NCBI GenBank assembly: GCA_900470775.1
Contig: UCBZ01000006.1
Location: 124,001 to 188,000 of the forward strand
Reading direction: 5' to 3'
Length of the DNA stretch: 64,000 nt
Source: Hyphomicrobiales bacterium
GTDB lineage: Bacteria > Pseudomonadota > Alphaproteobacteria > Rhizobiales > Beijerinckiaceae
A program made the translations under genes and the position numbers. A model generated the notes under the pieces. That model was not told where the DNA came from and searched no databases. It saw only the letters and a list, made by a program, of their open reading frames with translations. Position 1 is the stretch's first letter. The number at the start of each line of letters is the position of its first letter. This document shows positions 17,126 through 26,926 of this stretch, in pieces.

Positions 17126-17155
17126 GGGCGGAAGCTTCGTGCTTCCGCCCTTTTT
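17126..17155 (+). terminator. Rho-independent terminator after DUF1127 gene
   Basis: GGGCGGAAGC (17126-17135) pairs perfectly with GCTTCCGCCC (17141-17150) around a five-base loop, followed at once by TTTTT (17151-17155). It lies 25 bases after the DUF1127 stop. Confidence 0.92.
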
Positions 17156-17378
17156 ATGTCTGGGTGCCCCATGGGCACCGCGTCGCGAATCGGCACGAGA
17201 TCGGCATGAGCGGGGCATAGTGGCCGTCAGGCGCGCTGCGACAGGGGCGATTTTCAGCCGATTATCCGGAAATTCGTGAAGCGAGCCGGGCGGGCTAACG
17301 CAAGATTCACCAATCGCAACGATTCTTCGCGCCATGGCGGGCGTCTGCCCGCATCGGCTTCGCACGAGGATGTCGTCA

Positions 17379-19265
17379 ATGCGGTTCTCCCTTCGCCTGC
17401 GCGATCTCTCGATCCGGACCAAGATCGCCATCCCGCTGCTGATCATGGGCGCGATCAGCGCGGCGACGGCGGCATATGGCGGCATGGAGTACGGCCGCAT
17501 CCAGAAGACCTACTCGGAACTGATCTACCAGCGCTCGGCCGCGATCCTCGATTCCGCCCGTGCCACCCGGGCGATGAGCGAGATCCTGCGCGATCTCTAC
17601 AAGGCGATCGCCTATCCCGACTACATGAAGCAACTCGACGTCGCCCTGAAAGCGGTCGATCAGTCCTATCTGACGGCGCAGGGCCAGCTCATCGATGCGA
17701 AGATCAGCTTCCCGGCCCGTGCCGCAGAATTCGACGCGTTCTCCCGGCGCTTTGGGGCGCTGAAGGGCCAGATCGACGACATCGTCAAGCAGGCCGCCAA
17801 GGACGAGGATCTCGCCGCACTGTCCGTGATGTCCCAGCTCGACACTGCCATCAGCGGGATCGTCGCCGATGCCGTGAAGCTCAACGACGCGATCAAGACC
17901 GACACCCAGAACCAGGCCGACGAACTCGACGCGACAGGCCAGGCCCTGAACCGGCTGATGCTGGTGCTCACCGGTATCGGCGTGCTGTTTGGCCTGCTCG
18001 GCGCGATGCTGCTGGCGACGCGCACGATCATCCGCCCGCTCGACCTGCTCAAGCGTCGGATGGGCGACCTCGCCGCTGGCGACTACACCGTTTCGATCGA
18101 GGGGCAGGCGCGCAAGGACGAGATCGGCGCGATGGCGTGCGCGGTCCAGATCTTCAAGGAGAACGGCCTGTCGGTTCAGCGCCTCGAAGCCGAGACCGCG
18201 GAAGGCCGCGAGGCCTCGGAGGCGCAGCGTCGTCAGATCGAGGACGACCGCCTGGCTCGCATCCGCGAACAGGAGCGTCTTGCCGCGGAACAGCAGGCGG
18301 TCATGGCCGTCCTGGCCGAGGGACTGGAATGCCTGTCCCTGGGCGATCTGAGCTACCGCATCGACGCCGCCGTGCCCGACGACTACGTCAAGCTCTGCAA
18401 CGACTTCAACCTCGCCGTCGGTCGTCTCGCCGATACGGTTCGCACCATCCAGGCGACGTCGGGCGATGTCAGCGCGGCAGCCCACGAGATCAACATGGGC
18501 GCCGACGACCTGTCGAAGCGGACGGAAGAACAGGCCTCTTCGCTGGAGGAGACCGCCGCCACCACCGAGGAACTCGCGGCCTCGGTCAAGGCCGCGGCTC
18601 ACGCCTCGCGTCAGGCCGTCGCACTGGCACAGGAAGCGATGGAGATCGCGCATAAGGGCGGCGCTATCGTCACCGATGCCGTCGATGCGATGACGCGCAT
18701 CGAGGCCGCCTCGAAGAAGATTTCTGACATCACCTCGGTCATCGACGAGATCGCCTTCCAGACCAACCTGCTCGCACTGAACGCGGCCGTCGAGGCCGCC
18801 CGCGCTGGCGATGCCGGCAAGGGCTTCGCGGTCGTGGCCTCCGAGGTGCGCACCCTGGCGCAGCGCTCGAGCGACGCCGCAAAGGACATCACGGCTCTGA
18901 TCAGCGAGTCCGGTGCGGAGATCGCGCAAGGCGTCGGCCTGGTCCGGTCAGCCGGCGAGGTGCTGGAGCGGATCGTCGAATCGTCGCGCAAGGTCTCCAC
19001 CACCGTCGCGGACATTTCCTCGGCCTCGGCCGAGCAGGCCAATGGCATCGACGAGATGAGCCAGACCGTCGCCCATATGGACGAGATGACCCAGCAGAAC
19101 GCGGCGCTGGCGGAGCAGAGCGCAGCGAGTGCAACCTCGCTGACAACCCAGATTCAGCGTCTCAACGAACTCGTCTCCGGCTTCCGCACGGATGACGACG
19201 GCAGCCGGCGGGATGAGGTTTCAGCCGCGATGGCGCGCGCGGACGCAGGCCGTCTCGCCGCCTGA
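17379..19265 (+). CDS. Methyl-accepting chemotaxis protein
   Basis: This is a 628-aa chemoreceptor. TM1 is near residues 13-32 ([20 protein letters not shown]), followed by a periplasmic helical domain of about 160 residues of the four-helix type and TM2 ([19 protein letters not shown]). A HAMP domain and a second HAMP-like unit ([17 protein letters not shown]) come next, then the signalling domain with the hairpin tip block [20 protein letters not shown]. No CheR-docking pentapeptide is seen at the end. The ATG at 17379 has GAGGA eight bases upstream. The ligand is unknown, and no che genes are near. Confidence 0.95.
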   Translation: MRFSLRLRDLSIRTKIAIPLLIMGAISAATAAYGGMEYGRIQKTYSELIYQRSAAILDSARATRAMSEILRDLYKAIAYPDYMKQLDVALKAVDQSYLTAQGQLIDAKISFPARAAEFDAFSRRFGALKGQIDDIVKQAAKDEDLAALSVMSQLDTAISGIVADAVKLNDAIKTDTQNQADELDATGQALNRLMLVLTGIGVLFGLLGAMLLATRTIIRPLDLLKRRMGDLAAGDYTVSIEGQARKDEIGAMACAVQIFKENGLSVQRLEAETAEGREASEAQRRQIEDDRLARIREQERLAAEQQAVMAVLAEGLECLSLGDLSYRIDAAVPDDYVKLCNDFNLAVGRLADTVRTIQATSGDVSAAAHEINMGADDLSKRTEEQASSLEETAATTEELAASVKAAAHASRQAVALAQEAMEIAHKGGAIVTDAVDAMTRIEAASKKISDITSVIDEIAFQTNLLALNAAVEAARAGDAGKGFAVVASEVRTLAQRSSDAAKDITALISESGAEIAQGVGLVRSAGEVLERIVESSRKVSTTVADISSASAEQANGIDEMSQTVAHMDEMTQQNAALAEQSAASATSLTTQIQRLNELVSGFRTDDDGSRRDEVSAAMARADAGRLAA

Positions 19266-19293
19266 GGGAGTTATCGGCTCACGTGATGAGGTG

Positions 19294-19315
19294 GGCGCGT
19301 AAGCGCCGATTTTTT
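19294..19315 (+). terminator. Candidate terminator after chemoreceptor gene
   Basis: A short GC hairpin GGCGC-GTAA-GCGCC (19294-19307) is followed by GA and six T (19310-19315). It lies about 30 bases after the chemoreceptor stop and just before the convergent DUF937 gene. The stem is only five pairs, so the call is moderate. Confidence 0.55.
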
Positions 19316-19316
19316 G

Positions 19317-20240
19317 TCAGCGCTTCGGCCCGCCGAACATCGTGTCGAAGATCGACTTCATCGCGTCCTGGTGGCTGTCCTGCACCTTGCGGCCATGCTC
19401 GAACATCTGGTTCAGCGCATCGAGGCCGATCGAGCCGGGGCCGGTCGCGGGCGAGGCGGGTGCGTCTTCCGGCTCCGGTTCCGGCTCGGGCGCACGGCGC
19501 GGGGAGGGGGCCGCGCGGGGCTCCGGTTCGGCCCGCGGTGGCTGCGCCCCGCCGAGCATCCCGGTCAGGATCTGGCCGAGCATTCCGCCCATCTGGTCCA
19601 TGCCGGTTTGCCCGCCCGGCATCTGCCCGCCGCCGAAGGGCCCGCCGCCTTGCGTCTGGCCCCCGCTCGGCTGCTGGCCGTTGCCGAAGAGACCGCCCAG
19701 GATGGCCTCCAGCGGGTTGGCCGGATTCGCCTGCTGCTGCGGCGCCGGGGTCGGCTGCATGCCCGGCATCTGGCCGCGCATCATCTCCGAGAACTGGCCG
19801 AGGATGCCGCCCATGCCCTGGCTGTTGACCGATTTGAACAGCCCGCCCATCACCATCGAGGCGATGATCGGCAGCATCTGCTTCAGCACAGCCTGGCCGA
19901 CGCCGCTCGTCGCCGCGGCTTGAGCCGCGACCGCGTTGCTGACCTCCTTGGAGCCGAAAAGCTGGCTGAGGACGTCGTTGCCCGCACCCCTCGCATTGTC
20001 GGGAATGCCGTCGCCATTGGCGTCGAAGATGCGGCCGAAGGGCTGCGCCGTCATCATCTTCGCCAGCGAGCCGAAGGCGTAGGGGTCCTGCGTCTGGCGT
20101 TGCAGCCCCATAGAGAAGGCCGGCAGCAGCGCCTCGATAGCGGCCTGGGTCTGCTGTTGGCTGAGCCCGTATTGCCGCGAGAGGTTCTGCATCGCCTGGC
20201 CGTTCTGGGCCTGCTGCATCATCTCGAAGAGATTCATCAT
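19317..20240 (-). CDS. DUF937-like protein with Ca-binding-loop motif
   Basis: This is a 307-aa protein starting MMNLFEMMQQAQNGQAMQNL. The amino-terminal half resembles DUF937/YidB-like proteins (LSRQYGLSQQQTQAAIEALLPAF cannot be extended here; a second helical unit contains VLSQLFGSKEVSNAVAAQ). Between the units is FDANGDGIPD, which matches the DxNxDGxxD calcium loop of EF-hand-like repeats. Met/Gly/Gln- and Pro/Glu-rich low-complexity segments follow, and then an amphipathic tail. The function is unknown. Its ATG overlaps the MATE stop by four bases. Confidence 0.7.
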   Translation of the reverse strand: MMNLFEMMQQAQNGQAMQNLSRQYGLSQQQTQAAIEALLPAFSMGLQRQTQDPYAFGSLAKMMTAQPFGRIFDANGDGIPDNARGAGNDVLSQLFGSKEVSNAVAAQAAATSGVGQAVLKQMLPIIASMVMGGLFKSVNSQGMGGILGQFSEMMRGQMPGMQPTPAPQQQANPANPLEAILGGLFGNGQQPSGGQTQGGGPFGGGQMPGGQTGMDQMGGMLGQILTGMLGGAQPPRAEPEPRAAPSPRRAPEPEPEPEDAPASPATGPGSIGLDALNQMFEHGRKVQDSHQDAMKSIFDTMFGGPKR

Positions 20241-21688
20241 GGCGTGCCTCCAACCGGTGCGCGGTCTGTCGCCGCCTGCACCGGGACGATAGCAGTGTCG
20301 GGGGTCGAGGCAAGCGGCGCGCCGCCTCCTGCTTTCCGCTCCAGCCGGTTGATGCCGCGATAGGCAAAGACCAGCGCCAGGATGCCGAAGGCGACCGCGC
20401 CGAGAGCCGAGCCGACCAGCGCTCCCTTCGGCCCCGCATACTGCGCGCCGAGCCAGGCGAGGGGCATCGTGCCCAGCGTGGCGCGGCCCCAGCTGAACAG
20501 CGTCGACAGGAACGGCATGCCGAGATTGTTGAAGGCGGCGTTGGCGACGAAGAGCAGCCCGACGAACAGCCACATCGGCCCGGCGATCAGGCAGAAGAAC
20601 ATCACCAGTTCCGCCGTCAGCCCGGTCGCGCCGAAGGCTGAAACGATTGGCCCGCGCAACAGCGCCAGCGCCAAGCCGGCGACGATGACGCAGCCGATCG
20701 CGAAACGGGCGGATGCCGCCAGACCGCCGCGCATCCGGTCGAACCGCCCGGCGCCCCAGTTCTGCGCCAAGATCGGGCCGACGGCTCCGGTCAGCGCAAA
20801 CAGCACGCCGAAGGCGACCGGGACGAGCCGGTCCATGATGGCGAGCGCCGCCACGGCGGCATCGCCGAAGCGGGCGAAGATGCTGGCAAAGACCGCGTTG
20901 GCGATCGGGTTCGAGAGATTGGTCAGGATCGCCGGGCCCGCGATCGTCATGGCGCGTCCCGTGTCCTGGCGCAGTCCGGCGAGGCTTGGCCGCGCGATCA
21001 TATCGTGGACCCGAATTGCGCCGTGAAGACCCGTGGCGACGATGATGACGCGAGACACCACGATGGCCCAGGCCGCACCGTCGGGCCCGAGCCCGGCCCA
21101 GAAGATCAGCAGCGGGTCGAGCCCGGCCGTGACGATGCCGCCGCCCAGCGTCACGAACATGGCGCGGCGCGCATCGCCGACGGCACGCAGCACGCCGGAC
21201 AACCCCATGCCGACGGCCATCAGCACGTTGGAGGGCAGCACGATCCAGAGGAAGGACAACGCGACCCGGTAGGATTCGTCATGCGCGCCGAGCAGCCGCA
21301 GCAGCCAGGGCAGGCAGGGCAGGGTGAGAGCGGTCAGGGCGATGGCGGCGATCGCCATCAGCGTCATCGTCGAGCCGGCGATCCGCCTGGCGCTTGGCCG
21401 GTCGCCGGCACCGAGCGCGCGCGCCGTCAGGGCGGCGACCGCGATCATCAGCCCGATATTGATCGAGATCATCAAGTATAGCACGATCGTCGCAAAGCCG
21501 ACGCCGGCGGTCGCCTCAGGGCGGCCGAGCCAGGAGACGTAGAGCAGCGACAGGAGGTCGACGACGAAGATCGCCATCAGGCCGATCGCGCCCGTGCCGG
21601 TCATGACCGCGACATGGCGCATCAGCGAGCCGCTGACGAAGACGGCGGGCTTCATGACGGGAGACTCAGAACCGGCGGATGCGCTCAC
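20237..21688 (-). CDS. MATE family multidrug efflux transporter
   Basis: This is a 483-aa inner-membrane protein with about twelve hydrophobic helices in two similar halves, typical of MATE drug/cation antiporters. Landmarks are LSLLYVSWLGRPEATAGVGF, the LSGVLRAVGDARRAMF loop after TM5 and GPILAQNWGAGRFDR after TM7. The GTG start at 21688 overlaps the antiporter stop (GTGA), suggesting coupling; the ATG at 21655 is an alternative. The substrate is unknown. Confidence 0.88.
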   Translation of the reverse strand: MSASAGSESPVMKPAVFVSGSLMRHVAVMTGTGAIGLMAIFVVDLLSLLYVSWLGRPEATAGVGFATIVLYLMISINIGLMIAVAALTARALGAGDRPSARRIAGSTMTLMAIAAIALTALTLPCLPWLLRLLGAHDESYRVALSFLWIVLPSNVLMAVGMGLSGVLRAVGDARRAMFVTLGGGIVTAGLDPLLIFWAGLGPDGAAWAIVVSRVIIVATGLHGAIRVHDMIARPSLAGLRQDTGRAMTIAGPAILTNLSNPIANAVFASIFARFGDAAVAALAIMDRLVPVAFGVLFALTGAVGPILAQNWGAGRFDRMRGGLAASARFAIGCVIVAGLALALLRGPIVSAFGATGLTAELVMFFCLIAGPMWLFVGLLFVANAAFNNLGMPFLSTLFSWGRATLGTMPLAWLGAQYAGPKGALVGSALGAVAFGILALVFAYRGINRLERKAGGGAPLASTPDTAIVPVQAATDRAPVGGTP

Positions 21689-23544
21689 CGTTCGGGCTCG
21701 CCGACACCGCCGACCGCGACCTCGGCCCCACCATCCTCGATCACCTCCTGCGTTTCCGGCGTCAGCGCCTTCGATTTGGCCTTCGGCTGGACCAGCGGCT
21801 CGGGCGTGACGCGCGGCACCCTGTTGATGCCGGCCGCGATGCCCTCATGGAACTGGATTTCCATGCGCTGCGCGTCGCGGTCGCGGACATGCTCGATCAC
21901 GAGGCTGGCCTCGTCATAGGTCAGGCCCAGGCCCTCCAGCGTCACGCGGCCGAAGCCCAGCGCCGATTCGAAGGTCTCGCGCATCTGGTAGTCGACATCG
22001 GCCTTCATCAGCTCGATGGCGTGGACGCGGTCGAAGGCGCGCGCATGCAGCCGCGCCTGCGGAAACTCGGCCTTGGTCATCTCGACGATGCGCAGCGCCG
22101 CCGGCCGGTCGTCGATGCAGATGCAGATGATCCGGGCCTTGTCGGCGCCGGCCGCGCGCAGCACGTCGAGCCGCGTGCCGTCGCCGTAATAGATCTTGAA
22201 GCCGAACTTGGCGGCGGAGCGGATGCGCTCGACATCGGAATCGATGACGGTGACGTCGATATGCTGGAGCAGCAGCGCCTGCGTCACGACCTGGCCGAAG
22301 CGGCCGAAACCGATGACGATGACGGAAGGCGTCCCCACGCCGTCGAAATCCTCCTCGATCGTCTCAGGCATGACGCGCGCCAGCAGCCAGGCATCGATTA
22401 GCTTGGCGACGACCGGCCCGATCAGCATGGACAAGGCGGCGAGCGCGGTGGCGATCGCGCCCTGCTGCTGGTCGAGCAGCCCGAGCGATACGCCCAGCGG
22501 CAACAGCACGAAGGCGAATTCGCCTGCGGGAGAAAGCAGCGCGCCGGCCCGGATCGCCTCCGTCGTCGACGAGCACGAGACGCGCAGGATCGAAGCCGCC
22601 AGCGCGATCTTGAACAGTACCAGAAGCGGCGCCGCGATCGCCAGCAGCAGTGCGTTGTCGAGCACCAGCCTGAGGTCGAGCGACATGCCGACCGCCATGA
22701 AGAACAGCCCGAGCAGCACGCCGCGGAACGGCTCGATATCGGCTTCGAGCTCGTGCCGGAAATGCGATTCCGCCAGCAGCACCCCGGCGAGGAAGGCGCC
22801 CATCGCCATCGACAGCCCGACATGCTCCATCAGCATGGCGGCGCCGAGCACGACCAGCAGAGCCGCGGCCGTCATCACCTCCTTGGCGCCGCTCTTGGCG
22901 AGGATGCGGAAGAACGGGTTCAGCACATAGCGCCCGGCGAGCACGATCGCGGCGATGGCCAGCAGGGCCAGCCCGAGGGCCGCCAGCGCCTGTCCGGTGC
23001 CGCCCTTGGCCGCCTCCGTCGTCGCCAGCAGCGGCAGGATCGCCAGCGCCGGCGCGATCGAGATGTCCTGGAACAGCAGGATCGAGAAGGTCCGGCGGCC
23101 ATAGGCCTCGTGGCCGTCGCCGCGCTCCTCCAGCACCTGCAGCGCGATCGAGGTGGCCGACAGGGCGAGCGCCAGCCCGACGGCCACGGCGCCGCCAACC
23201 GACAAACCGAGCCACCACGCCATGGCGCCGATGATCATGGCGCTCAGCGCCATCTGCGACAGGCCGGCGCCGAGGATGTCCTTGCGCATCGAATAGAGCC
23301 GCGACGGCTGCAATTCGAGGCCCACCAGGAAGAGCAGCAGCACGACGCCGATCTCGGCCGTGCCGCGGATCGCGTCGGGATCGGCGATCAGCGCGAGCAC
23401 GGAAGGGCCGATCACGATGCCCGCCGCGAGATAGCCGAGCACGGCGGACTGGCCGAGCTTGCGGAACAGCGGCACGGCGACGACCGCGCCCGCACAGAAG
23501 GTCAGGATCGGCGGCAGATAGCTGGTGTGGGAGACGTCGGCCAT
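21685..23544 (-). CDS. CPA2 family cation:proton antiporter (KefB type)
   Basis: This is a 619-aa protein. The first 380 residues form a Na/H-exchanger-type membrane domain with AVLGYLAAGIVIGP, VGLELQPSRL and LFQDISIAPALAILPL. An RCK domain follows with the nucleotide-binding GFGRFGQVVTQAL. The family includes glutathione-gated potassium efflux systems, but the specific ion and gating are not shown by sequence. It is the first gene of an antiporter-MATE-DUF937 operon with four-base overlaps throughout. Confidence 0.9.
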   Translation of the reverse strand: MADVSHTSYLPPILTFCAGAVVAVPLFRKLGQSAVLGYLAAGIVIGPSVLALIADPDAIRGTAEIGVVLLLFLVGLELQPSRLYSMRKDILGAGLSQMALSAMIIGAMAWWLGLSVGGAVAVGLALALSATSIALQVLEERGDGHEAYGRRTFSILLFQDISIAPALAILPLLATTEAAKGGTGQALAALGLALLAIAAIVLAGRYVLNPFFRILAKSGAKEVMTAAALLVVLGAAMLMEHVGLSMAMGAFLAGVLLAESHFRHELEADIEPFRGVLLGLFFMAVGMSLDLRLVLDNALLLAIAAPLLVLFKIALAASILRVSCSSTTEAIRAGALLSPAGEFAFVLLPLGVSLGLLDQQQGAIATALAALSMLIGPVVAKLIDAWLLARVMPETIEEDFDGVGTPSVIVIGFGRFGQVVTQALLLQHIDVTVIDSDVERIRSAAKFGFKIYYGDGTRLDVLRAAGADKARIICICIDDRPAALRIVEMTKAEFPQARLHARAFDRVHAIELMKADVDYQMRETFESALGFGRVTLEGLGLTYDEASLVIEHVRDRDAQRMEIQFHEGIAAGINRVPRVTPEPLVQPKAKSKALTPETQEVIEDGGAEVAVGGVGEPER

Positions 23545-23656
23545 GGCTTGCTCGGTTGGAGGGCCGGCTCCACTGCCGACGCGTCCTATCTAGACGGTCG
23601 ATGCCGATCCTGCGAGAGCTGCACGCGCCGCCAGCCATGCAAGCGCGTTATTGGCG

Positions 23657-24310
23657 TCAGTTTCGAGCGGGTTCGTTCTCGCGAAAGGGCTGCATCTGCG
23701 CTTCCAGTGCCCGTGTGAAAGCGGGGCGTTGCAGGCAGCGTCCGCGATAGGCCATCAGCGCCGGAAAACCAGCCATGATCTCGTCGGGTACGTCGCGCAG
23801 CACTGTCGCCATCATCAGGTCGCCGGCAGTGAAGCGGCCATCGAGATAGTCCTTGCCGTCGAGCCAGACGCCGAGCGCGCCGAGTCGCTTCGACAGCATT
23901 TCGACGACCTGTGGGCGGCGCTCCGTCGTCCAGGCTTCGCCGGCATGGAAGATGTCGATGCTCGCGAGATTGGCTACCTGCGGCTCGACCGAGTTCAGGG
24001 CGGCCAGAACCCAGGTCGTCACCCGCGCGCGGCCGGCCTCGTCCTGCGGCGCAAGCGCCCCGGACTTTCGGGCGAGATGCAGGACGATCGCGCCCGATTC
24101 GAACATCTCGACCTCGCCGTCGCGAAAGGCCGGCACTTGCCCGAAAGGCTGCCAGGCCCGGTAGTTTGCTGAGGCCTGGTCGTCGCGACCCAGCAACGTC
24201 GCCTCATAGGGCAGGCCGGCCTCTTCCAGCGCCCAGCGCACGCGCAGGTCGCGGACATGGCCCTGCGCGAAAGGCGGCACCCAGCGGAAGGCGGAAACAC
24301 GGATCGTCAT
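23657..24310 (-). CDS. Glutathione S-transferase family protein
   Basis: This is a 217-aa two-domain GST. The thioredoxin-like domain shows WVPPFAQGHVRDLRVRWALE, GQVPAFRDGEVEMFESGAIV with the Glu-Ser glutathione contact and the cis-Pro before AFRD. The helical domain includes FTAGDLMMATVLRDVPD. It follows the MarR gene with an ATGA overlap, so the two form an operon controlled from the palindrome at 24823. A role in detoxifying a MarR-sensed compound is inference. Confidence 0.9.
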   Translation of the reverse strand: MTIRVSAFRWVPPFAQGHVRDLRVRWALEEAGLPYEATLLGRDDQASANYRAWQPFGQVPAFRDGEVEMFESGAIVLHLARKSGALAPQDEAGRARVTTWVLAALNSVEPQVANLASIDIFHAGEAWTTERRPQVVEMLSKRLGALGVWLDGKDYLDGRFTAGDLMMATVLRDVPDEIMAGFPALMAYRGRCLQRPAFTRALEAQMQPFRENEPARN

Positions 24311-24813
24311 GGAGTTCTCTCCTGGTTGTTGGACACGGTGCTGTCGGGCATGGCCGCCATGCCTGGCCAGCGGGCCAGGATGGTCAGTCCCCGTCGCGTT
24401 TGCGCCGGGTCGGGGGTATCGAGTTCCGCTTCCAGAGCGGTGTGCATGGCCTGCCAGACCGGCAGCGCACCCGCGAGCCGGGCGTGTCCCGCCGCGGTCA
24501 GCACGGCCCGGCGGGCGCGGCGGTCAGCGGCATCGGCATGGAGTTGCGCCAGCCCATCGCGCACCAGCGGCTTCAGTGCGGCGGTCAGCGTCGTCCGGTC
24601 GGCGCCGAGCAGGGCGGCAATCTGGCTGATCGAGGCGGGGTTCGGCCGGTTGAGCGCCATCAGCAGAGAGAACTGCTCGTTGGTCAGGCCGTGAGGCCGC
24701 AGCGCTTCGTCGAACCGGCGCGCCAGAACACGGGCCGCGCGCTGCGTATGCAGGCAAAGGCAGTGGTCGCGAACCTCGAGCGTCTTATCGAACGGCACCG
24801 TCGATGGGATCAT
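24307..24813 (-). CDS. MarR family transcriptional regulator
   Basis: This is a 168-aa winged-helix regulator. Marks are DHCLCLHTQRAARVLARRF, NEQFSLLMALNRP, the recognition region ISQIAALLGADRTTLTAALK and the wing DAADRRARRAVLT. Cys residues at the start (CLCL) could serve as a redox sensor, as in some MarR proteins; this is speculation. The ATG at 24813 is chosen because an upstream TTG in frame falls inside the operator palindrome. It is in an operon with the GST gene. Confidence 0.9.
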   Translation of the reverse strand: MIPSTVPFDKTLEVRDHCLCLHTQRAARVLARRFDEALRPHGLTNEQFSLLMALNRPNPASISQIAALLGADRTTLTAALKPLVRDGLAQLHADAADRRARRAVLTAAGHARLAGALPVWQAMHTALEAELDTPDPAQTRRGLTILARWPGMAAMPDSTVSNNQERTP

Positions 24814-24822
24814 CGGACTATG

Positions 24823-24842
24823 ATAAGTTGATATCAACTTAT
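24823..24842. promoter_or_regulatory. Perfect 20-bp palindrome, candidate MarR operator
   Basis: ATAAGTTGATATCAACTTAT is an exact 20-base palindrome. It lies 10 bases upstream of the marR start, in a region much more AT-rich than its surroundings. The TTGATATCAA centre fits MarR-family operators. Binding here would repress marR-GST. Confidence 0.8.
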
Positions 24843-24922
24843 TTGTCGAGAGGATGCGTGACCTGGACCAGAACGTGCCGTGTGGATGGTGTTTCGGCCA
24901 AGCCTGGACGCACGGAGCTTCC

Positions 24923-24951
24923 TTGACATCGCCTCTTTCACGCCGAAAGAA
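24923..24951 (+). promoter_or_regulatory. Candidate promoter for ispH
   Basis: TTGACA (24923-24928) is followed after 17 bases by AAAGAA (24946-24951). The -35 is perfect and the -10 is weak. Transcription would begin near 24958, about 25 bases before the proposed GTG start at 24983. Confidence 0.4.
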
Positions 24952-24982
24952 GACGGTCTCTCACTGGAGCGACATCCCCTTC

Positions 24983-25948
24983 GTGACCAAGCCGCCGCTC
25001 GATATCCTGCTTTGCGCGCCGCGTGGCTTCTGCGCCGGCGTCGTGCGCGCCATCGACGCGGTCGAGAAGGCGCTGATCCTGCATGGCGCGCCGGTCTATG
25101 TCCGCCATGAGATCGTGCACAACAAATACGTCGTCGAATCGCTGAAGCGGAAGGGCGCGGTCTTCGTCTCCGAGCTCTCGCAGGTCCCCGACGCGACGCG
25201 GCCGGTGATCTTCTCGGCCCATGGCGTGGCGAAATCGGTGCCGGCCGAGGCCGATGAGCGCAAGCTCTTCGCCATCGACGCGACCTGTCCGCTGGTCACA
25301 AAAGTCCATCGCGAGGCCGAGGTCCATCACAAGCGCGGCCGCCATATCCTGCTCGTCGGCCATGCCGGCCACCCCGAGGTGATCGGCACGATGGGGCAGC
25401 TGCCGCCGGGCGCGATCACGCTGATCGAGACGCTCGACGACGTCGCGACGCTGGAGCCGCCCGCGGGCAAGCCGCTCGCCTTCGTCACCCAGACGACGCT
25501 TTCGGTCGACGATACCCGCGGCATCGTCGAGGCCCTGCAGCAGCGCTTTCCGGAGCTGATCGCCCCGCACAAGGAGGATATCTGCTACGCCACGACAAAC
25601 CGGCAGGAGGCGGTCAAGCGCGTCGCCCCGCAGGTCGATGCGCTGATCGTCGTCGGCTCGCCGAACTCGTCGAACTCGCAGCGCCTGCGCGAGGTCGCCG
25701 AGCGTGCCGGCTGCCCGGTGGCGCGGCTGGTGCTGCGCACCGACGAGATCGACTGGTCGGTTTTTGGCGCGATCGGCAGCCTCGGCATCACCGCCGGCGC
25801 GAGCGCGCCCGAGGTGCTGGTCGAGGAGATCATCGATGCCTTCGCCGAGCGCTACGAAGTCCGCGTCGAGACGGTCTCGACCGCCGACGAGAACGTCTTC
25901 TTCCCGCTGCCGCGCGAATTGCGCGATGCGCCCGCCGCAGCCGAGTGA
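24983..25948 (+). CDS. ispH: 4-hydroxy-3-methylbut-2-enyl diphosphate reductase
   Basis: IspH (LytB) is the last enzyme of the MEP pathway and makes IPP and DMAPP using a 4Fe-4S cluster. The three cluster cysteines are visible in [15 protein letters not shown], in [14 protein letters not shown] and in PVARL's preceding GCPVA or the [13 protein letters not shown] block. [19 protein letters not shown] and [11 protein letters not shown] are further family blocks. The frame is open to 24854, but homologs begin close to the first motif. I therefore chose the GTG at 24983 (321 aa), which also fits the candidate promoter. The start is uncertain. Confidence 0.9.
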   Translation: MTKPPLDILLCAPRGFCAGVVRAIDAVEKALILHGAPVYVRHEIVHNKYVVESLKRKGAVFVSELSQVPDATRPVIFSAHGVAKSVPAEADERKLFAIDATCPLVTKVHREAEVHHKRGRHILLVGHAGHPEVIGTMGQLPPGAITLIETLDDVATLEPPAGKPLAFVTQTTLSVDDTRGIVEALQQRFPELIAPHKEDICYATTNRQEAVKRVAPQVDALIVVGSPNSSNSQRLREVAERAGCPVARLVLRTDEIDWSVFGAIGSLGITAGASAPEVLVEEIIDAFAERYEVRVETVSTADENVFFPLPRELRDAPAAAE

Positions 25949-25960
25949 GCGAGACGAATT

Positions 25961-26926
25961 TTGGCCGTCTATACCGAAGTCCCCGATGACGAGCTGGCGG
26001 CGTTCGTCGCGCGCTATGGCATCGGCGATCTGCTCTCCGTCAAGGGCATCGCCGAGGGCGTCTCGAACTCGAACTTCCTGCTGCACACGACGCAGGCCTT
26101 CTTCATCCTGACGCTCTATGAGGAGCGCGTCGACGCGGCCGATCTGCCGTTCTTCATCGGCCTGATGGAGCATCTCGCCGATCGCGGCCTGATCTGCCCG
26201 CAGCCGGTCAAGACGCCCGACGGCGAAGCCGTGGGCCGGCTCGCAGGGCGCCCCGCCGCGATTGTCACCTTCCTGGATGGGCTGTCGGTGCGCCGTCCCA
26301 ATTCCATGCATTGCGGCGAGGTCGGCCGTGGCCTTGCGCTGCTGCATCAGGCCGGCGCCGACTTTCCGATGTCGCGGGTTAATTCGCTGTCGGTACCGGA
26401 CTGGCGGCCGCTCGCCGATCAGGCCGGCACTGCCGCCGATACGGTCTCGCCCGGCCTGTTGCAGCGCCTCCATGCCGAGATCGCGGTGCATGAGGCGAGC
26501 TGGCCGCAAGACCTGCCGGGCGGCGTCATCCATGCCGATCTCTTCCCCAACAACGTCTTCTTCATCCAGAACCGCCTCTCGGGCCTGATCGATTTCTACT
26601 TCGCCTGCACCGACGCCTTCGCCTACGACCTCGCCATCTGCCTGAACTCATGGTGCTTCGAGGCGGACAACTCCTTCAACCTGACCAAGGGCCAGGCCAT
26701 GCTGGCGGGCTATCAGAGCGTGCGTCCGCTGACGGAGGCCGAGATCGAGGCCCTGCCGCAGCTCTGCCGCGGCTCGGCCCTGCGCTTCCTGCTGACGCGG
26801 CTGGTCGACTGGCTCAACGTGCCACCGGGCGCGCTGGTCAAGCCGCATGACCCGCTCGAATACGACCGCAAACTTGCCTTCCACCAGCGCGTCACTGATG
26901 CGCGCGATTACGGACTGAAGCTGTGA
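25961..26926 (+). CDS. thrB: Homoserine kinase, ThrB2 (aminoglycoside phosphotransferase-like) type
   Basis: This 321-aa enzyme phosphorylates homoserine for threonine synthesis. It belongs to the choline/aminoglycoside kinase-like form, not the GHMP form. Marks are [20 protein letters not shown], the catalytic loop [15 protein letters not shown] and the metal site [13 protein letters not shown]. The start is a TTG at 25961, because MAVYTEV is the family's usual beginning and no ATG or GTG fits. It lies 12 bases after ispH and overlaps rnhA by four bases (GTGA). The partner thrC is at 39059-40474. Confidence 0.93.
   Translation: MAVYTEVPDDELAAFVARYGIGDLLSVKGIAEGVSNSNFLLHTTQAFFILTLYEERVDAADLPFFIGLMEHLADRGLICPQPVKTPDGEAVGRLAGRPAAIVTFLDGLSVRRPNSMHCGEVGRGLALLHQAGADFPMSRVNSLSVPDWRPLADQAGTAADTVSPGLLQRLHAEIAVHEASWPQDLPGGVIHADLFPNNVFFIQNRLSGLIDFYFACTDAFAYDLAICLNSWCFEADNSFNLTKGQAMLAGYQSVRPLTEAEIEALPQLCRGSALRFLLTRLVDWLNVPPGALVKPHDPLEYDRKLAFHQRVTDARDYGLKL

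Noticed and set aside
17376..18929. A 517-codon minus-strand frame opposite the chemoreceptor
   Set aside because: It is antisense to conserved MCP signalling sequence and its translation is low-complexity Gly/Arg/Asp.
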